Shown piece after piece: positions 23,289 through 32,047 of a stretch of DNA of 38,597 bases (positions are counted from its first letter, which is position 1; each line of letters begins with the position of its first letter). The notes beneath the pieces were generated by a model. The model searched no databases and had not been told where the DNA came from. It worked only from the letters and a program-made list of their open reading frames with translations. The stretch comes from Thermoguttaceae bacterium (lineage in GTDB: Bacteria > Planctomycetota > Planctomycetia > Pirellulales > Thermoguttaceae). The position numbers and the translations under genes were made by a program. Where the stretch lies: NCBI GenBank assembly GCA_017550965.1, contig JAFZNK010000254.1, positions 1 through 38,597 on the forward strand. Reading direction: 5' to 3'.

Positions 23289-23639
23289 ATGAACGAGCCC
23301 CAATATTCCGATTCGGTCACGAAAATCGACGAGCTCAAAAAGCTCGTCGTTCAATTTGCCGCCGACCGAAATTGGGAAAAGTACCACACGCCTAAGAATC
23401 TGGCGTCGTCGGTCGCGATCGAAGCGGCGGAACTTGTGGAATGTTTTCAGTGGCTCACGCCGGAAGAGTCGTACGAACTGAAAAACGACCCGGAAAAGAA
23501 AAAGGCGGTCGCGGAGGAAATTTGCGACGTCGCGAGCTATCTCCTCAACCTTTGCGCGAAGCTCGACGTCGATCTGGCGTCGGAATTTGTCAAGAAATTA
23601 GAGAAAAACGCGCTTAAATATCCAATTCGGGAAAACTAA
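23289..23639 (+). CDS. MazG-like nucleotide pyrophosphohydrolase (dCTPase-type)
   Basis: A 116-residue all-alpha NTP pyrophosphohydrolase resembling the RS21-C6/dCTP pyrophosphatase group, which cleaves non-canonical or excess dNTPs to dNMP and pyrophosphate. The metal-binding glutamates are in E-A-A-E-L-V-E (45-51) and E-E-I-C-D (76-80). The R-N-W-x-x-Y-H-T-P-K-N-L-A segment (27-39) is characteristic of this group. The short single-domain length is normal. ATG 23289 is used; a longer in-frame extension overlaps the ROK gene and is arginine-rich noise. It is the last gene of the ROK transcript, ended by the terminator at 23667. Confidence 0.85.
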   Translation: MNEPQYSDSVTKIDELKKLVVQFAADRNWEKYHTPKNLASSVAIEAAELVECFQWLTPEESYELKNDPEKKKAVAEEICDVASYLLNLCAKLDVDLASEFVKKLEKNALKYPIREN

Positions 23640-23666
23640 CAAGCGCGACGCGCGTCTACTATACTT

Positions 23667-23702
23667 AGCGCGACGGAGCCGATCCGTCGCGCTTCTTGTC
23701 TT
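23667..23702 (+). terminator. Intrinsic terminator of the ROK/MazG-like operon
   Basis: Stem AGCGCGACGG (23667-23676) with CCGTCGCGCT (23684-23693), a 7-nt loop and an interrupted T-rich tail. Confidence 0.75.
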
Positions 23703-23742
23703 GATTTGTCATGAATCCTGGAAACGACCGAAACGTTAAACG

Positions 23743-24429
23743 ATGCGTGTTGTAGAAATCTTTCAATCGAAGCAGGGAGAAGGGATCTGGACCGGCGTGC
23801 GCTCCACCTTCGTCCGAACGCTCGGATGCAACCTCCGTTGCTCGTTCTGCGACACCGAATACGCGTCGTGGCGCTGTGAAGAAGGCGAAGACCTCGCCGT
23901 GGAAGAGATCGTCGGACGCGCCGTCATGTCGGGCAATCGTCACGTTGTCGTCACCGGCGGGGAGCCGATGCTCTACGCGGAACTCATCCCGCTGACCGAA
24001 CAACTGACGGAGCGCGGCCACAAAATTACGATCGAAACGGCGGGCACGGTCTATTTGCCCGTCAAGTGCGATTTAATCTCGATCAGTCCGAAACTCTCTA
24101 ATTCGACGCCAATCGGCGCGTCGGAATCTATTTTACGTCTGCACGAAACGAACCGAAATCGAATCGACGTCGTGCGCAGACTAATCGCCGACTACTCTTA
24201 CCAGCTCAAATTCGTCGTCGATCAGCCCGAAGACCTCCTGGAGGTCGAAGAATATCTCCAAAATCTGGGCGGCTTCCAAAACGACCGCGTCCTTCTCATG
24301 CCAATGGCGATCGACGTTCAAACGATGCGTTCAAAAGCCGAATGGATCATCGCTTACGCCCAGCCGCGCGGATATCGTTACTGTCCGAGAATGCAGCTCG
24401 AATGGTACGGCAATAAGCGCGGAACTTAG
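23743..24429 (+). CDS. queE: 7-carboxy-7-deazaguanine synthase QueE
   Basis: A 228-residue radical SAM enzyme converting 6-carboxy-tetrahydropterin to 7-carboxy-7-deazaguanine in queuosine/preQ1 synthesis. The cluster motif C-x3-C-x2-C is Cys29, Cys33 and Cys36 (C-N-L-R-C-S-F-C-D-T). The N-terminal E-I-F-x-S-x-Q-G-E-G substrate motif and G-G-E-P (72-75) are present. Length is as in bacterial QueE. No other queuosine gene is in the window. The start has no clear ribosome binding site. The stop codon overlaps the stop of the convergent membrane-protein gene by 3 bp. Confidence 0.92.
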   Translation: MRVVEIFQSKQGEGIWTGVRSTFVRTLGCNLRCSFCDTEYASWRCEEGEDLAVEEIVGRAVMSGNRHVVVTGGEPMLYAELIPLTEQLTERGHKITIETAGTVYLPVKCDLISISPKLSNSTPIGASESILRLHETNRNRIDVVRRLIADYSYQLKFVVDQPEDLLEVEEYLQNLGGFQNDRVLLMPMAIDVQTMRSKAEWIIAYAQPRGYRYCPRMQLEWYGNKRGT

Positions 24430-26354
24430 TCGTTCGTCGGCGCGTCGTCAGGCGCGTCTTCCGTCGTGACAATACGAAGAACGTCCTCTATGTCGTAAAT
24501 CTCTAAAAGAACGACTTCTTTCCTCTGTTTCCCGGTCCCGAGACGAAACTCGATCGGAGCGCTTACGCGTTTGCGATAGATCGGCGTCGCGCTTCGCATG
24601 AGCTCGACGTCAAGCGGCGAGAACCCCGACGGTCGGAACTGAACGACGTAAAGTCCGTATTTGCTCAAATCGAGCAGCGCGCCGGGGTCGGAAATCGTCG
24701 CGAGCGCGTTGGCGTCAAACGTCTTCCAGCGGCGATAATAGTCGAGCGTCTCCGTCGAAAACGAACCGAACAACACGCCGGTCGGCCGTTTCGCGTTCCG
24801 TAACTTCGCCGAAAAAGCGTTGATCGTCTCAATAGCCTCTTCGTCCAACGCGTCCCAATAATACGTCGGCTCAAATCCGCGCGAAAAAGCGCCTGAAACG
24901 CCCCCGACCGACGCGGAGTAAAAGGACAAATACGTCGGCGCGCTTTTGATCGTGTCGACCGCGCCGACGCCAAGGCATAGCGCGGCGCACATAACCGCGA
25001 GCGCTTTCCGCGTCCGTCGCGGAGCCGGAAAAACGTCGAAAGCGCCGGGCGCGTCGATTGGCGGTCGCCAAAAGTATCCCAAAAGCGTCGCGACGCCAAG
25101 TCCCGCCAACACGCCCCAAAACGCGCACGACGCGATCAGCAACCGCGCGCCGTCGTGAACCGGAAGCCCCGGAAAACAACGCGTAATTGGAAGCGTCAAG
25201 CCGAGCGCAAGCGCGGAAAAAACAAGCTGGCGCCGACAGTCGAAAAGGCTCGGATCGGTCGGCGGAATCGTCTTTCTTTCGCGTCTGAGACCGAAGAGAG
25301 CGCCGTAACACGCTGTAAGCAAAATCGGAACGGGCGTCGTCGCCGCGACCCAAAAGAACCCGTTCCACCACGGAAGCGGACGTTGAGGCGAATAGAGACT
25401 GCCGAAAAAGTAGATCGGAATATTGAATCCGTCTCTGCGCGTATTGAGCTCCCAAAACGTCAAAAGGCCGTCGATCGGACGAGACCACAACGTCGGATTG
25501 ACGACGAAAAACGCGACGAATCCTACGAAAACGCCCAATGCAAATCGGGATAGTCTGACGAATTGCCGTCGAAGGGGATCGCGCGAAAAGAAACGCTCAA
25601 ACGCAAGAGCGACCGCAAAAGGAACGACGATTAGAAATCCGCTGAATTTCGCGCTAAACGAAACGCCGAGCGCAAGTCCCCAAAGAATCGCCCCGCGTTT
25701 GCTCAAAAGCGCGCGCGGAAAGAGCGCCCACGCGACAAGCCATGAGGAAATAAGGAGCGAGTCGCCCCCCGCGATCTGCGCGTGCGCAAAAACGCGCGGA
25801 CAAAAGAAAACCCCAAGCGCCGCCGTTATTCCCGCGAGTCGTCCAAACGGAAGCGCGACTCGAGAATAAACGAGTCCCAACGCGATCGAAAAGAGCAGGA
25901 TTCCGACGATTCGAAATCCGAGTTTCTCAGAAACAATCGCCCGAAAAGGGCTCGTAGCCCACTCTCCAAGCGCCAACGCGATCGAATACCCCGCCGGATG
26001 CCCTTCCCGACAAACCGCGTGCGGAAATCCCAGGCGCAACGCCTCGTCGGAAAAAAGCCGATCGCGCGACGAAACGCCCGCGAACAAAGAGCGCAGATAG
26101 TTCTCGTAATCTTCGGACATACTGTCCGCAATCGCGCCGTCAAGACGGAGATTTCGAGGCCCGACGACGAACGCTTCGACCCAGCGCGAAACGCTTGCGG
26201 CGCGCAAAAACGCGTCTCCTTCGTCCCACGTAAGAGAGAGTCGGGACGCGGAACACGACGTCGCGACAAAAATCAGCAGCCCGAGAAGAATCGATTCTCT
26301 GCGAATCCAAAACGCCCTTTGACGAGGATTGGGGAAACGTTTTCTAAGGAACAA
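24426..26354 (-). CDS. GT-C (PMT_2/GT39-like) membrane glycosyltransferase, putative
   Basis: A 642-residue integral membrane protein with about 10-12 transmembrane helices up to residue about 470 and a soluble C-terminal domain. The first periplasmic loop carries Asp44-Glu45 (L-T-W-D-E-G-D-A-F), the acidic motif of dolichyl-phosphate-mannose-type transferases, and S-F-S-A-K-F-S-G resembles the later helix motif of the family. It probably transfers a sugar from a lipid-linked donor to an envelope acceptor; donor and acceptor are unknown. The start is TTG 26354, with AGGAG 6 nt before it and no Met in frame for about 78 codons. It begins 11 bp after the stop of the HD gene and is translationally coupled to it. 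Confidence 0.75.
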   Translation of the reverse strand: MFLRKRFPNPRQRAFWIRRESILLGLLIFVATSCSASRLSLTWDEGDAFLRAASVSRWVEAFVVGPRNLRLDGAIADSMSEDYENYLRSLFAGVSSRDRLFSDEALRLGFPHAVCREGHPAGYSIALALGEWATSPFRAIVSEKLGFRIVGILLFSIALGLVYSRVALPFGRLAGITAALGVFFCPRVFAHAQIAGGDSLLISSWLVAWALFPRALLSKRGAILWGLALGVSFSAKFSGFLIVVPFAVALAFERFFSRDPLRRQFVRLSRFALGVFVGFVAFFVVNPTLWSRPIDGLLTFWELNTRRDGFNIPIYFFGSLYSPQRPLPWWNGFFWVAATTPVPILLTACYGALFGLRRERKTIPPTDPSLFDCRRQLVFSALALGLTLPITRCFPGLPVHDGARLLIASCAFWGVLAGLGVATLLGYFWRPPIDAPGAFDVFPAPRRTRKALAVMCAALCLGVGAVDTIKSAPTYLSFYSASVGGVSGAFSRGFEPTYYWDALDEEAIETINAFSAKLRNAKRPTGVLFGSFSTETLDYYRRWKTFDANALATISDPGALLDLSKYGLYVVQFRPSGFSPLDVELMRSATPIYRKRVSAPIEFRLGTGKQRKEVVLLEIYDIEDVLRIVTTEDAPDDAPTND

Positions 26355-26365
26355 GACGCGCTCCT

Positions 26366-27841
26366 TCAGACGTTCGTCAAATCGTCGGGCCCGACGGACG
26401 ACGTCAACTTATTGAACGCCTCGACGACTTCCTCGCGCCCCTGATTCGATTGGCCGTAAACGCGGCAGATACGAAAGCTCTTCGGAGTCTGGCGAATGAG
26501 CGGGTCGTTGGCGAGCGCGACGACCCTGTCGGTCTCCGGATCGTAGAGGAAATTCCTCGACGACGCCGAGTCGGGCTTCATCGCGTGGCGCGCAATGTCG
26601 AATCTTAGCGGAAGATCTTTAAATTCAGGAGGCAATTTGCCGCGAATCGCCGCCTCAAACAGCGCGGGCGTCGCAAAAATCGACGAGTCTTCGCCCGTCC
26701 CGTCGGTAAACACGATCGTCTTTTCCGCGAGCATACGCCATCGAATTCGTCGATTGACCAAATCTTGCCACTCGGCGGCCAACTCCTGTTTTTTCTTATA
26801 GTTAGAACTTCCCCACGACGCCACGTCCGAAATAAGCGACCAGTCGGTAAAGCGAAGGTATTCGTCAAGCGAATCGATCGGATTGCCGTACGGATAGAGC
26901 AAATCGGCGCTCTTGCGAAACAGGTCGACGAGCGCCACGTCGATCGCGCGGACCGTCCGATGAAAATAGACCGACTGAAAGAGTTCGGCGCGCGCGTTGA
27001 GGAACCGTTGGAGCGTCGCGGCGCCCTTCTTATGAATCGTCAGCCCGTTAGAAGTGAAGAACGAATAGTGAAGCAGACGGTCGAAATCGAACGGCTTGGA
27101 ACTAAAACCGGAAACGTACGCGTCGCGCATGACAAAATCCATGTTGTCGACGGTGTACAAGCCGGAAAACAGGGAGCGCAGCATTCTCAACCAGACCGGT
27201 TTGCGCTCGTCGGACGCGTTCCCCTGAGGACGCACGATCAAAAAAGCGACGTCGTCCGGATCGATCTTTTCGCCGGGTTCAAACGGCCCGCTCGGCGAGC
27301 GGCGAATCCCCGAAATAATCTCGCTCAAACGCGTCCGAACAATCTCCGCGCCGAGCGTTTCGTGGGTCAGACGTTCCCCGGTTCGCGTCTTGAAGCGACA
27401 CAGAAAATTGTCGTCAAAAAAATGCCCGAACGGTCCGTGCCCTACGTCGTGCAAAAGCCCCGCCACGCGCAGGAGCGATTCGACGCAATTCTTCGACGGA
27501 ACGGGCCGTCGCGCGTCTTCGCCCTCGCCCTGGTTCAAAAAATCCGGATTCTGCTCGAAAACGCGATAGAATCCGTCGTTCCACGCTTCCCAAACGACGC
27601 TCGCCACGCGCGCCGCCCCCAGGACGTGCTGAAAACGCGAATGCTCCGCCGTGGGATAAACGAACCAGGCCGTTTGGAGCTGATGGATTTGGCGCAGTCG
27701 CTGAAGCCAGACCGAATCGACAAGATCGCGTTCGCAGGCCGTCTCGTCGGGCGCTCGATCGTCTCCAAACGACGCCAGCGATATGTATCCGTGAACGGAA
27801 TCCTGAACAAGAGTCTCGGACTTATAGCTTTCTGAAAACAT
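26366..27841 (-). CDS. HD-domain phosphohydrolase (SAMHD1/YwfO-like)
   Basis: A 491-residue cytoplasmic metal-dependent phosphohydrolase. The order of motifs matches dGTPase-like HD proteins: Q-L-Q-T-A-W-F-V-Y-P-T-A-E-H-S-R-F-Q-H (His67, His72), then L-L-H-D-V-G-H-G-P-F-G-H with His131-Asp132, then Y-T-V-D-N-M-D-F-V-M-R-D (the fourth metal ligand). Relatives such as B. subtilis YwfO hydrolyse dNTPs; others have unknown substrates. The C-terminal half is a divergent accessory region. It starts at an ATG with a weak GAG and is the first gene of the pair with the GT-C membrane protein. No promoter is clear in the 350-bp divergent gap. Confidence 0.87.
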   Translation of the reverse strand: MFSESYKSETLVQDSVHGYISLASFGDDRAPDETACERDLVDSVWLQRLRQIHQLQTAWFVYPTAEHSRFQHVLGAARVASVVWEAWNDGFYRVFEQNPDFLNQGEGEDARRPVPSKNCVESLLRVAGLLHDVGHGPFGHFFDDNFLCRFKTRTGERLTHETLGAEIVRTRLSEIISGIRRSPSGPFEPGEKIDPDDVAFLIVRPQGNASDERKPVWLRMLRSLFSGLYTVDNMDFVMRDAYVSGFSSKPFDFDRLLHYSFFTSNGLTIHKKGAATLQRFLNARAELFQSVYFHRTVRAIDVALVDLFRKSADLLYPYGNPIDSLDEYLRFTDWSLISDVASWGSSNYKKKQELAAEWQDLVNRRIRWRMLAEKTIVFTDGTGEDSSIFATPALFEAAIRGKLPPEFKDLPLRFDIARHAMKPDSASSRNFLYDPETDRVVALANDPLIRQTPKSFRICRVYGQSNQGREEVVEAFNKLTSSVGPDDLTNV

Positions 27842-28192
27842 TCTTTACTCGCAACGCAAAGCGGGAAATGGACGCGTCTTTGGCGAATTAGCGCAAAAGG
27901 CGGAAATTGGTTAATGTTTAACGCGCGTTCGTTTGAAAAAAAATAGAAAAAATCTTTCTAATACGCGCAATACGACTGGAATTATTCTACGAAACCTGTT
28001 ATATTCCTTATCGGGCGCGTCGACGCAACGGCGTTCGGGCAAAACGCGCTCGTCCTCGTAGCAATGCAAAACGCCGCGACGCCGACGCGAACAAGGAGGC
28101 GCCGCAGGGCGTTCCGCGCGCAGGCGCGATACGGAAACGCGTCGACCGACGCCGCTTCCAATATTTTTTCAAAAAGCAAGGAGTTTTCAAGT
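27842..28192. other. Divergent region between the HD gene and the large secreted protein
   Basis: An A/T-rich half (27890-28010) and a GC-rich leader (28015-28180). An extended -10, TGTTATATT (27997-28005), is the best plus-strand promoter signal; its -35 is poor. The leader has an open frame from ATG 28064 in phase with the downstream gene, but it lacks a ribosome binding site and is arginine-rich, so it is treated as untranslated. Confidence 0.45.
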
Positions 28193-30184
28193 ATGCGCGA
28201 GCGGAAAATCCGTCTTTTTTTATCCCTACTGTGTTTTTTCTTGGCGAACACGGCGCTCTTTGCTCAGCAACAAGTAAAGATCGATCGGTATTTTCCTGAT
28301 TCGACCCAGATATTCTTTTCGATTACGGACGTCAAGGACCTCGCGGATCATTGGCGCGAAACCCAGCTGAGCCAAACGCTCTCGGATCCCCGATTCGACG
28401 AGTTCCGCGAATCGCTTAAAGAACAAATCAAAGAAGCGTGGCCTAACCGTCTCGGGCTGGATTTCTCTGATTTCTCCCAGCTTCCGACCGGCGAAGTCGG
28501 CGGCGGACTCATCGCGGCGCCAGGTAAAAAACCCGGCTTCGCCGTCATGATGAACGTCGACGGAAACGCTTCCGAAGTCAACGATTTCCTGACGCGTCTC
28601 ATTCGTCAGGCGTCCGATTCCAAACGCGGCGCCGCGACGAAAGAACGCATCTCCGTCGGCTCGCAGGCGGTCGAGGCGACCGTCCTGACCTTCCCCGCCG
28701 ACGACGATCATCCGAACGTCAGAACCGCCTACTACGTCGCGCTTCCGCAAGTCCTCATCGCGACGGACCAAAAATACCTCGCGGAACTTCTCCTCCGCAA
28801 ACTCGCGGGCGACAAGCAACAAAACGCCCTCGTCTCCCGTCCGGAATATCAGGCGATCTTCGCGCGTTGCGCCGAAGACTCCAAGTCGAAAAACGCTCCG
28901 CAAATTAGATTCTTCGCCAATCCTCTTCTGGCGGGAGAAGCGATTCGTTCGATCGCGGATCCCGACGCCGCCAAAACGCGCTCGCCTTTCGACGTGCTCG
29001 CCAAACAGGGATTTGACGGAATCAAGGGCGTCGGCGGCACGATCGACTTCTCTTCCGAAGATTACGAAATGGTCTATCGCGTCAAGTTGTACATACCGCA
29101 AGCTCCGACGCGCGCGCTCAGAGTCCTCGCGTTCAACAACGTCGTCGCGCTCGATCCTCCTTCCTGGGTCGGCGAAAACGCCACCAGATACACCGTGTTC
29201 AATCTGAACGCGCTCACCGCGTTCAACAATATCGGCCCGCTCTTCGACGAATTCCTCGAAACGGAAGGCGCCTGGAACGACGTGCTTGATTCGTTCGAGA
29301 CGGACAAACTCGGTCCGCAAGTCAACCTCCGCACCGACTTGTTCGCTAATTTCGGCCGCCAGCTCTCCTCGACCAACGCCTTTGATCCCGACAGGCCGGA
29401 AGAAGGCGAAAAGTTCGTCTTCTCGCTCAATATCCTTGACGGGAAAGAACAGGCGGTAATCGACGCGTTGCGCAAGATGTTCGAAGCGGATCCCGATTTC
29501 GTTCGCGTCGAACTGGCCGGTTCCGAATTCTGGAAATACGCTCCTCAGCAAGGAGCTCAACCGAGCGGAACGAAACCCTCCGCGACGCGACCGGGCACGA
29601 CAAGGCCTGGCGCGACCAGACCATCCGCGACGCGTCCGACGTCCCGCACCGCTCACGCCGTCGACGCCGCAGTTCCGAGAAATCGTCGTCCGACCGCCGC
29701 GGACGTCGCCGAACCCGGCCCGGAAGCAGAGTTGATCGAAGGCGGAGTCTTTGGCGTCGCCGACGGCTACCTGTTCGTGTCCAACGACGCGCAATATTTG
29801 CAAAAGAAACTGCTTAATCCCGAAAAGACGTCGATTTTAGACAATCCGTATCATCAACGCGCGCTCAAAATTCTTAAGAACGAGGTTGCGGCCCAAAACG
29901 GCGTCTTCGTTCAGGGATTTGGTCGCAACGTCGACGGGTTCCGCGAGAATTACGAGCTCTTCCGCCAGGGCAAGACCCCCGAAGGCAAGACGCTTTCGGC
30001 GAAAATCGTCAACACAATCCTGACGCCCCCCGGCGAGAAAGAAACGAGAAAAGCGAAATTCGACGGCTCCGCGCTTCCGCCGTTCGACGAAACGCTCGTC
30101 GAACAAATCGGGTTTAATTTCTTCTACGGCGTCGTCGAAGACGACGGACATTTCTTCAAGGGCGTATGCGTTCGTCCCGAATGA
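28193..30184 (+). CDS. Large secreted protein, DUF3352-like, with Thr/Arg/Pro linker
   Basis: A 663-residue exported protein with a clear Sec signal (hydrophobic residues 8-24, cleaved after A-L-F-A). AAGGAG precedes ATG 28193. The mature N-terminus (Y-F-P-D-S-T-Q-I-F-F-S-I-T-D-V-K-D-L) and the alternating alpha/beta pattern are reminiscent of DUF3352-type proteins, found repeatedly in planctomycete secretomes with no known activity. A low-complexity linker of repeated (A/G)-T-R-P units lies at about residues 455-485 and splits the protein into a 450-residue part and a 170-residue part. No catalytic motif is visible. It is monocistronic, with a strong terminator. The family call is tentative. 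Confidence 0.6.
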   Translation: MRERKIRLFLSLLCFFLANTALFAQQQVKIDRYFPDSTQIFFSITDVKDLADHWRETQLSQTLSDPRFDEFRESLKEQIKEAWPNRLGLDFSDFSQLPTGEVGGGLIAAPGKKPGFAVMMNVDGNASEVNDFLTRLIRQASDSKRGAATKERISVGSQAVEATVLTFPADDDHPNVRTAYYVALPQVLIATDQKYLAELLLRKLAGDKQQNALVSRPEYQAIFARCAEDSKSKNAPQIRFFANPLLAGEAIRSIADPDAAKTRSPFDVLAKQGFDGIKGVGGTIDFSSEDYEMVYRVKLYIPQAPTRALRVLAFNNVVALDPPSWVGENATRYTVFNLNALTAFNNIGPLFDEFLETEGAWNDVLDSFETDKLGPQVNLRTDLFANFGRQLSSTNAFDPDRPEEGEKFVFSLNILDGKEQAVIDALRKMFEADPDFVRVELAGSEFWKYAPQQGAQPSGTKPSATRPGTTRPGATRPSATRPTSRTAHAVDAAVPRNRRPTAADVAEPGPEAELIEGGVFGVADGYLFVSNDAQYLQKKLLNPEKTSILDNPYHQRALKILKNEVAAQNGVFVQGFGRNVDGFRENYELFRQGKTPEGKTLSAKIVNTILTPPGEKETRKAKFDGSALPPFDETLVEQIGFNFFYGVVEDDGHFFKGVCVRPE

Positions 30185-30217
30185 TTGAACGAACTTGAAA
30201 GAAAACCTTTAAGACAA

Positions 30218-30252
30218 ACGCCTCGCGCCGACAAAGCGCGAGGCGTTTTTTT
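30218..30252 (+). terminator. Intrinsic terminator of the large secreted protein gene
   Basis: An 11-bp stem ACGCCTCGCGC/GCGCGAGGCGT (30218-30228 with 30236-30246), a 7-nt loop and a T-run following. Confidence 0.9.
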
Positions 30253-30309
30253 ATGAAAACAAACGGTCTGAAAACGTTGACTCAACGTCTCAAAAAATAA
30301 ATAAAAAAC

Positions 30310-30338
30310 TTGCAATTGAAATTCCCCTCGTCTATAAT
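30310..30338 (+). promoter_or_regulatory. Strong sigma70-type promoter
   Basis: TTGCAA (30310-30315), a 17-bp spacer and a perfect TATAAT (30333-30338), about 65 bp before the ATG of the sugar-isomerase-like gene. Confidence 0.8.
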
Positions 30339-30404
30339 CAAGACGTCCTGAGCGCAAAAGGACGAATCAACCCGAACGTATTGCAAAACAGAAAGCTAAC
30401 GGTT

Positions 30405-31997
30405 ATGAAACACGAACATTCTCCGATTTGTCATTGTTGTCCCAGCGCGGCGCCGTCGTCGTCGGCTAATTTCGAACTATCTCGACGGACGTTCCTCGGC
30501 TCGATGGTCGCCGGAGGCGCGCTCCTGTCGAACGTCGCCTGGTCGTCGCTCGCGTCCGGAAGCGACGCCGATCCCGACGGTCCCGACGGATTCTTTCCGC
30601 CCCCGCCGGAACGCCGAACGCTGGTCGTCCTTCCGGTCCTGATCTACGACCATCACCGCCGCATGGAACAAGTTTCCTGGCGCGGCTGGGGCGGCGTGCA
30701 AACTCCTGAAGCGGCCGCGAAAGAAGCCGAACAAATTACCAAAGAGCTTGGCGAATTAAAAGAAAACGCCGACTTCCCCGTCGAATTCTTCCCGATCCAG
30801 ATTTGCGGACATATCGGCGAAGCGCAAAACAACGAGAACCTCGCCAAAGCGGACGTAGTCCTGATTTACGGCGCCGGCGGCGGAATCGAGGGCGCGCAGA
30901 ACCTCGGCAAAGACGTGGTCGTCTTCCAACGCTGGCGTTCCGGCCCCGTCTACTTGCAATATGAAATCGTCAGTCCGCGATTCCTGCGTCAACATAAAGA
31001 CACGCTGCAACTTCAAAACATTCAATTTGACGACGTCGTCACCGACTCGCTCGACGAACTCGAATGGCGGCTCCGCGCGCTCTGCGGACTCAAAAACGCG
31101 CGCAACAGCCGTATCCTTTGCATCGGCGGACCCGACGCGTGGTCGCAAAACGCCGAACGACAGAAGATCCTCTTCGACGCGATCCACAATTCGTGGAACA
31201 TGGATATTCAAACGATCCCGTACGAAAAACTTGACGAACTCCTCGAAGAGGCGCGCGCCGACGAAAAACTCAACGCGTGGGCGCAAAAAGCGGCGGAAGC
31301 GTATCTCCTGCTCCCGAACACCAAACTCTCGACGGAAAAAGAATTTGTCGTCAACTGCTTCGTCCTGACCTCCGTCTTCTGCAAACTCATGAAACAAGCC
31401 GAATGTAAAGCGATCACCGTCTTCGGCTGCATGGGCACGATCATTCCGAAAGCGCGAACGACCGCGTGCCTCACGCTCAGCTTGCTCAACGACGCGGGCT
31501 ATCTTGCGTTCTGCGAATCGGACTTCGCGGTCGTTCCTTCGGGTATGGCGCTCGCCGCGATTACGGGCAAGCCGGTCTTCATGAACGACCCGACCTACGC
31601 GCACGACCACATCATGACGCTCGCGCACTGCACCGCGCCGCGCAAGATGGACGGCGAGAATCTGAGTCCCGTGGAGATCGTCACGCATTTCGAATCGGAC
31701 TACGGCGCCGCGCCGAAAGTCGAATTCGCGCTGGGACAGGAAGTTACGTGCATCCTCCCCGACTTCCTGGGCGTTCGCTGGGCGGGGCTCAAAGCGAAAG
31801 TCGCCGACGTCCCCTTCCGACCGATTTGCAGAAGCCAGCTTGACGTGGAATACGCCGTTGCCGACGAGCTCGTCAACGAGAAAATGCCCGGCTTCCATTG
31901 GATGATGGGTTACGGAGACTACACGCGAGAGATGGGCTATATGCTCCGCCGCGTCGGAATTCAATGGGATAATTTAGACAAATATCCGAAATACTAA
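30405..31997 (+). CDS. Tat-exported L-fucose/arabinose isomerase-like protein
   Basis: A 530-residue protein with a twin-arginine signal (S-R-R-T-F-L-G-S-M, Arg27-Arg28) preceded by an unusually long n-region with a His/Cys-rich stretch (H-E-H-S-P-I-C-H-C-C). The mature part reads as the three-layer fold of L-fucose/L-arabinose isomerases: V-L-P-V-L-I-Y-D-H-H, then A-D-V-V-L-I-Y-G-A-G, then a C-terminal part with F-G-C-M-G-T and E-S-D-F. Typical isomerases are cytoplasmic, so export suggests another role or substrate. ATG 30405 is used; the promoter allows an in-frame TTG at 30381, but that adds nothing recognisable. The gene has its own strong promoter and a hairpin after it. Confidence 0.72.
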   Translation: MKHEHSPICHCCPSAAPSSSANFELSRRTFLGSMVAGGALLSNVAWSSLASGSDADPDGPDGFFPPPPERRTLVVLPVLIYDHHRRMEQVSWRGWGGVQTPEAAAKEAEQITKELGELKENADFPVEFFPIQICGHIGEAQNNENLAKADVVLIYGAGGGIEGAQNLGKDVVVFQRWRSGPVYLQYEIVSPRFLRQHKDTLQLQNIQFDDVVTDSLDELEWRLRALCGLKNARNSRILCIGGPDAWSQNAERQKILFDAIHNSWNMDIQTIPYEKLDELLEEARADEKLNAWAQKAAEAYLLLPNTKLSTEKEFVVNCFVLTSVFCKLMKQAECKAITVFGCMGTIIPKARTTACLTLSLLNDAGYLAFCESDFAVVPSGMALAAITGKPVFMNDPTYAHDHIMTLAHCTAPRKMDGENLSPVEIVTHFESDYGAAPKVEFALGQEVTCILPDFLGVRWAGLKAKVADVPFRPICRSQLDVEYAVADELVNEKMPGFHWMMGYGDYTREMGYMLRRVGIQWDNLDKYPKY

Positions 31998-32000
31998 GCG

Positions 32001-32040
32001 TAAAAACGGAGCCGCGGGCTTCGTAACGCCTCGCGGCTCC
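32001..32040 (-). terminator. Terminator of the pgm/SLOG operon, shared hairpin with the convergent gene
   Basis: A 9-bp stem GGAGCCGCG/CGCGGCTCC (32008-32016 with 32032-32040). On the minus strand it is followed by a run of five T residues (32006-32002), so it serves the minus-strand operon best. For the plus-strand isomerase-like gene the T-run is missing. Confidence 0.78.
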
Positions 32041-32047
32041 TATTGCT

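Noticed and set aside
28064..28192. N-terminal extension of the large secreted protein from ATG 28064
   Set aside because: It would put 43 arginine-rich residues before a typical signal peptide. AAGGAG supports the start at 28193.
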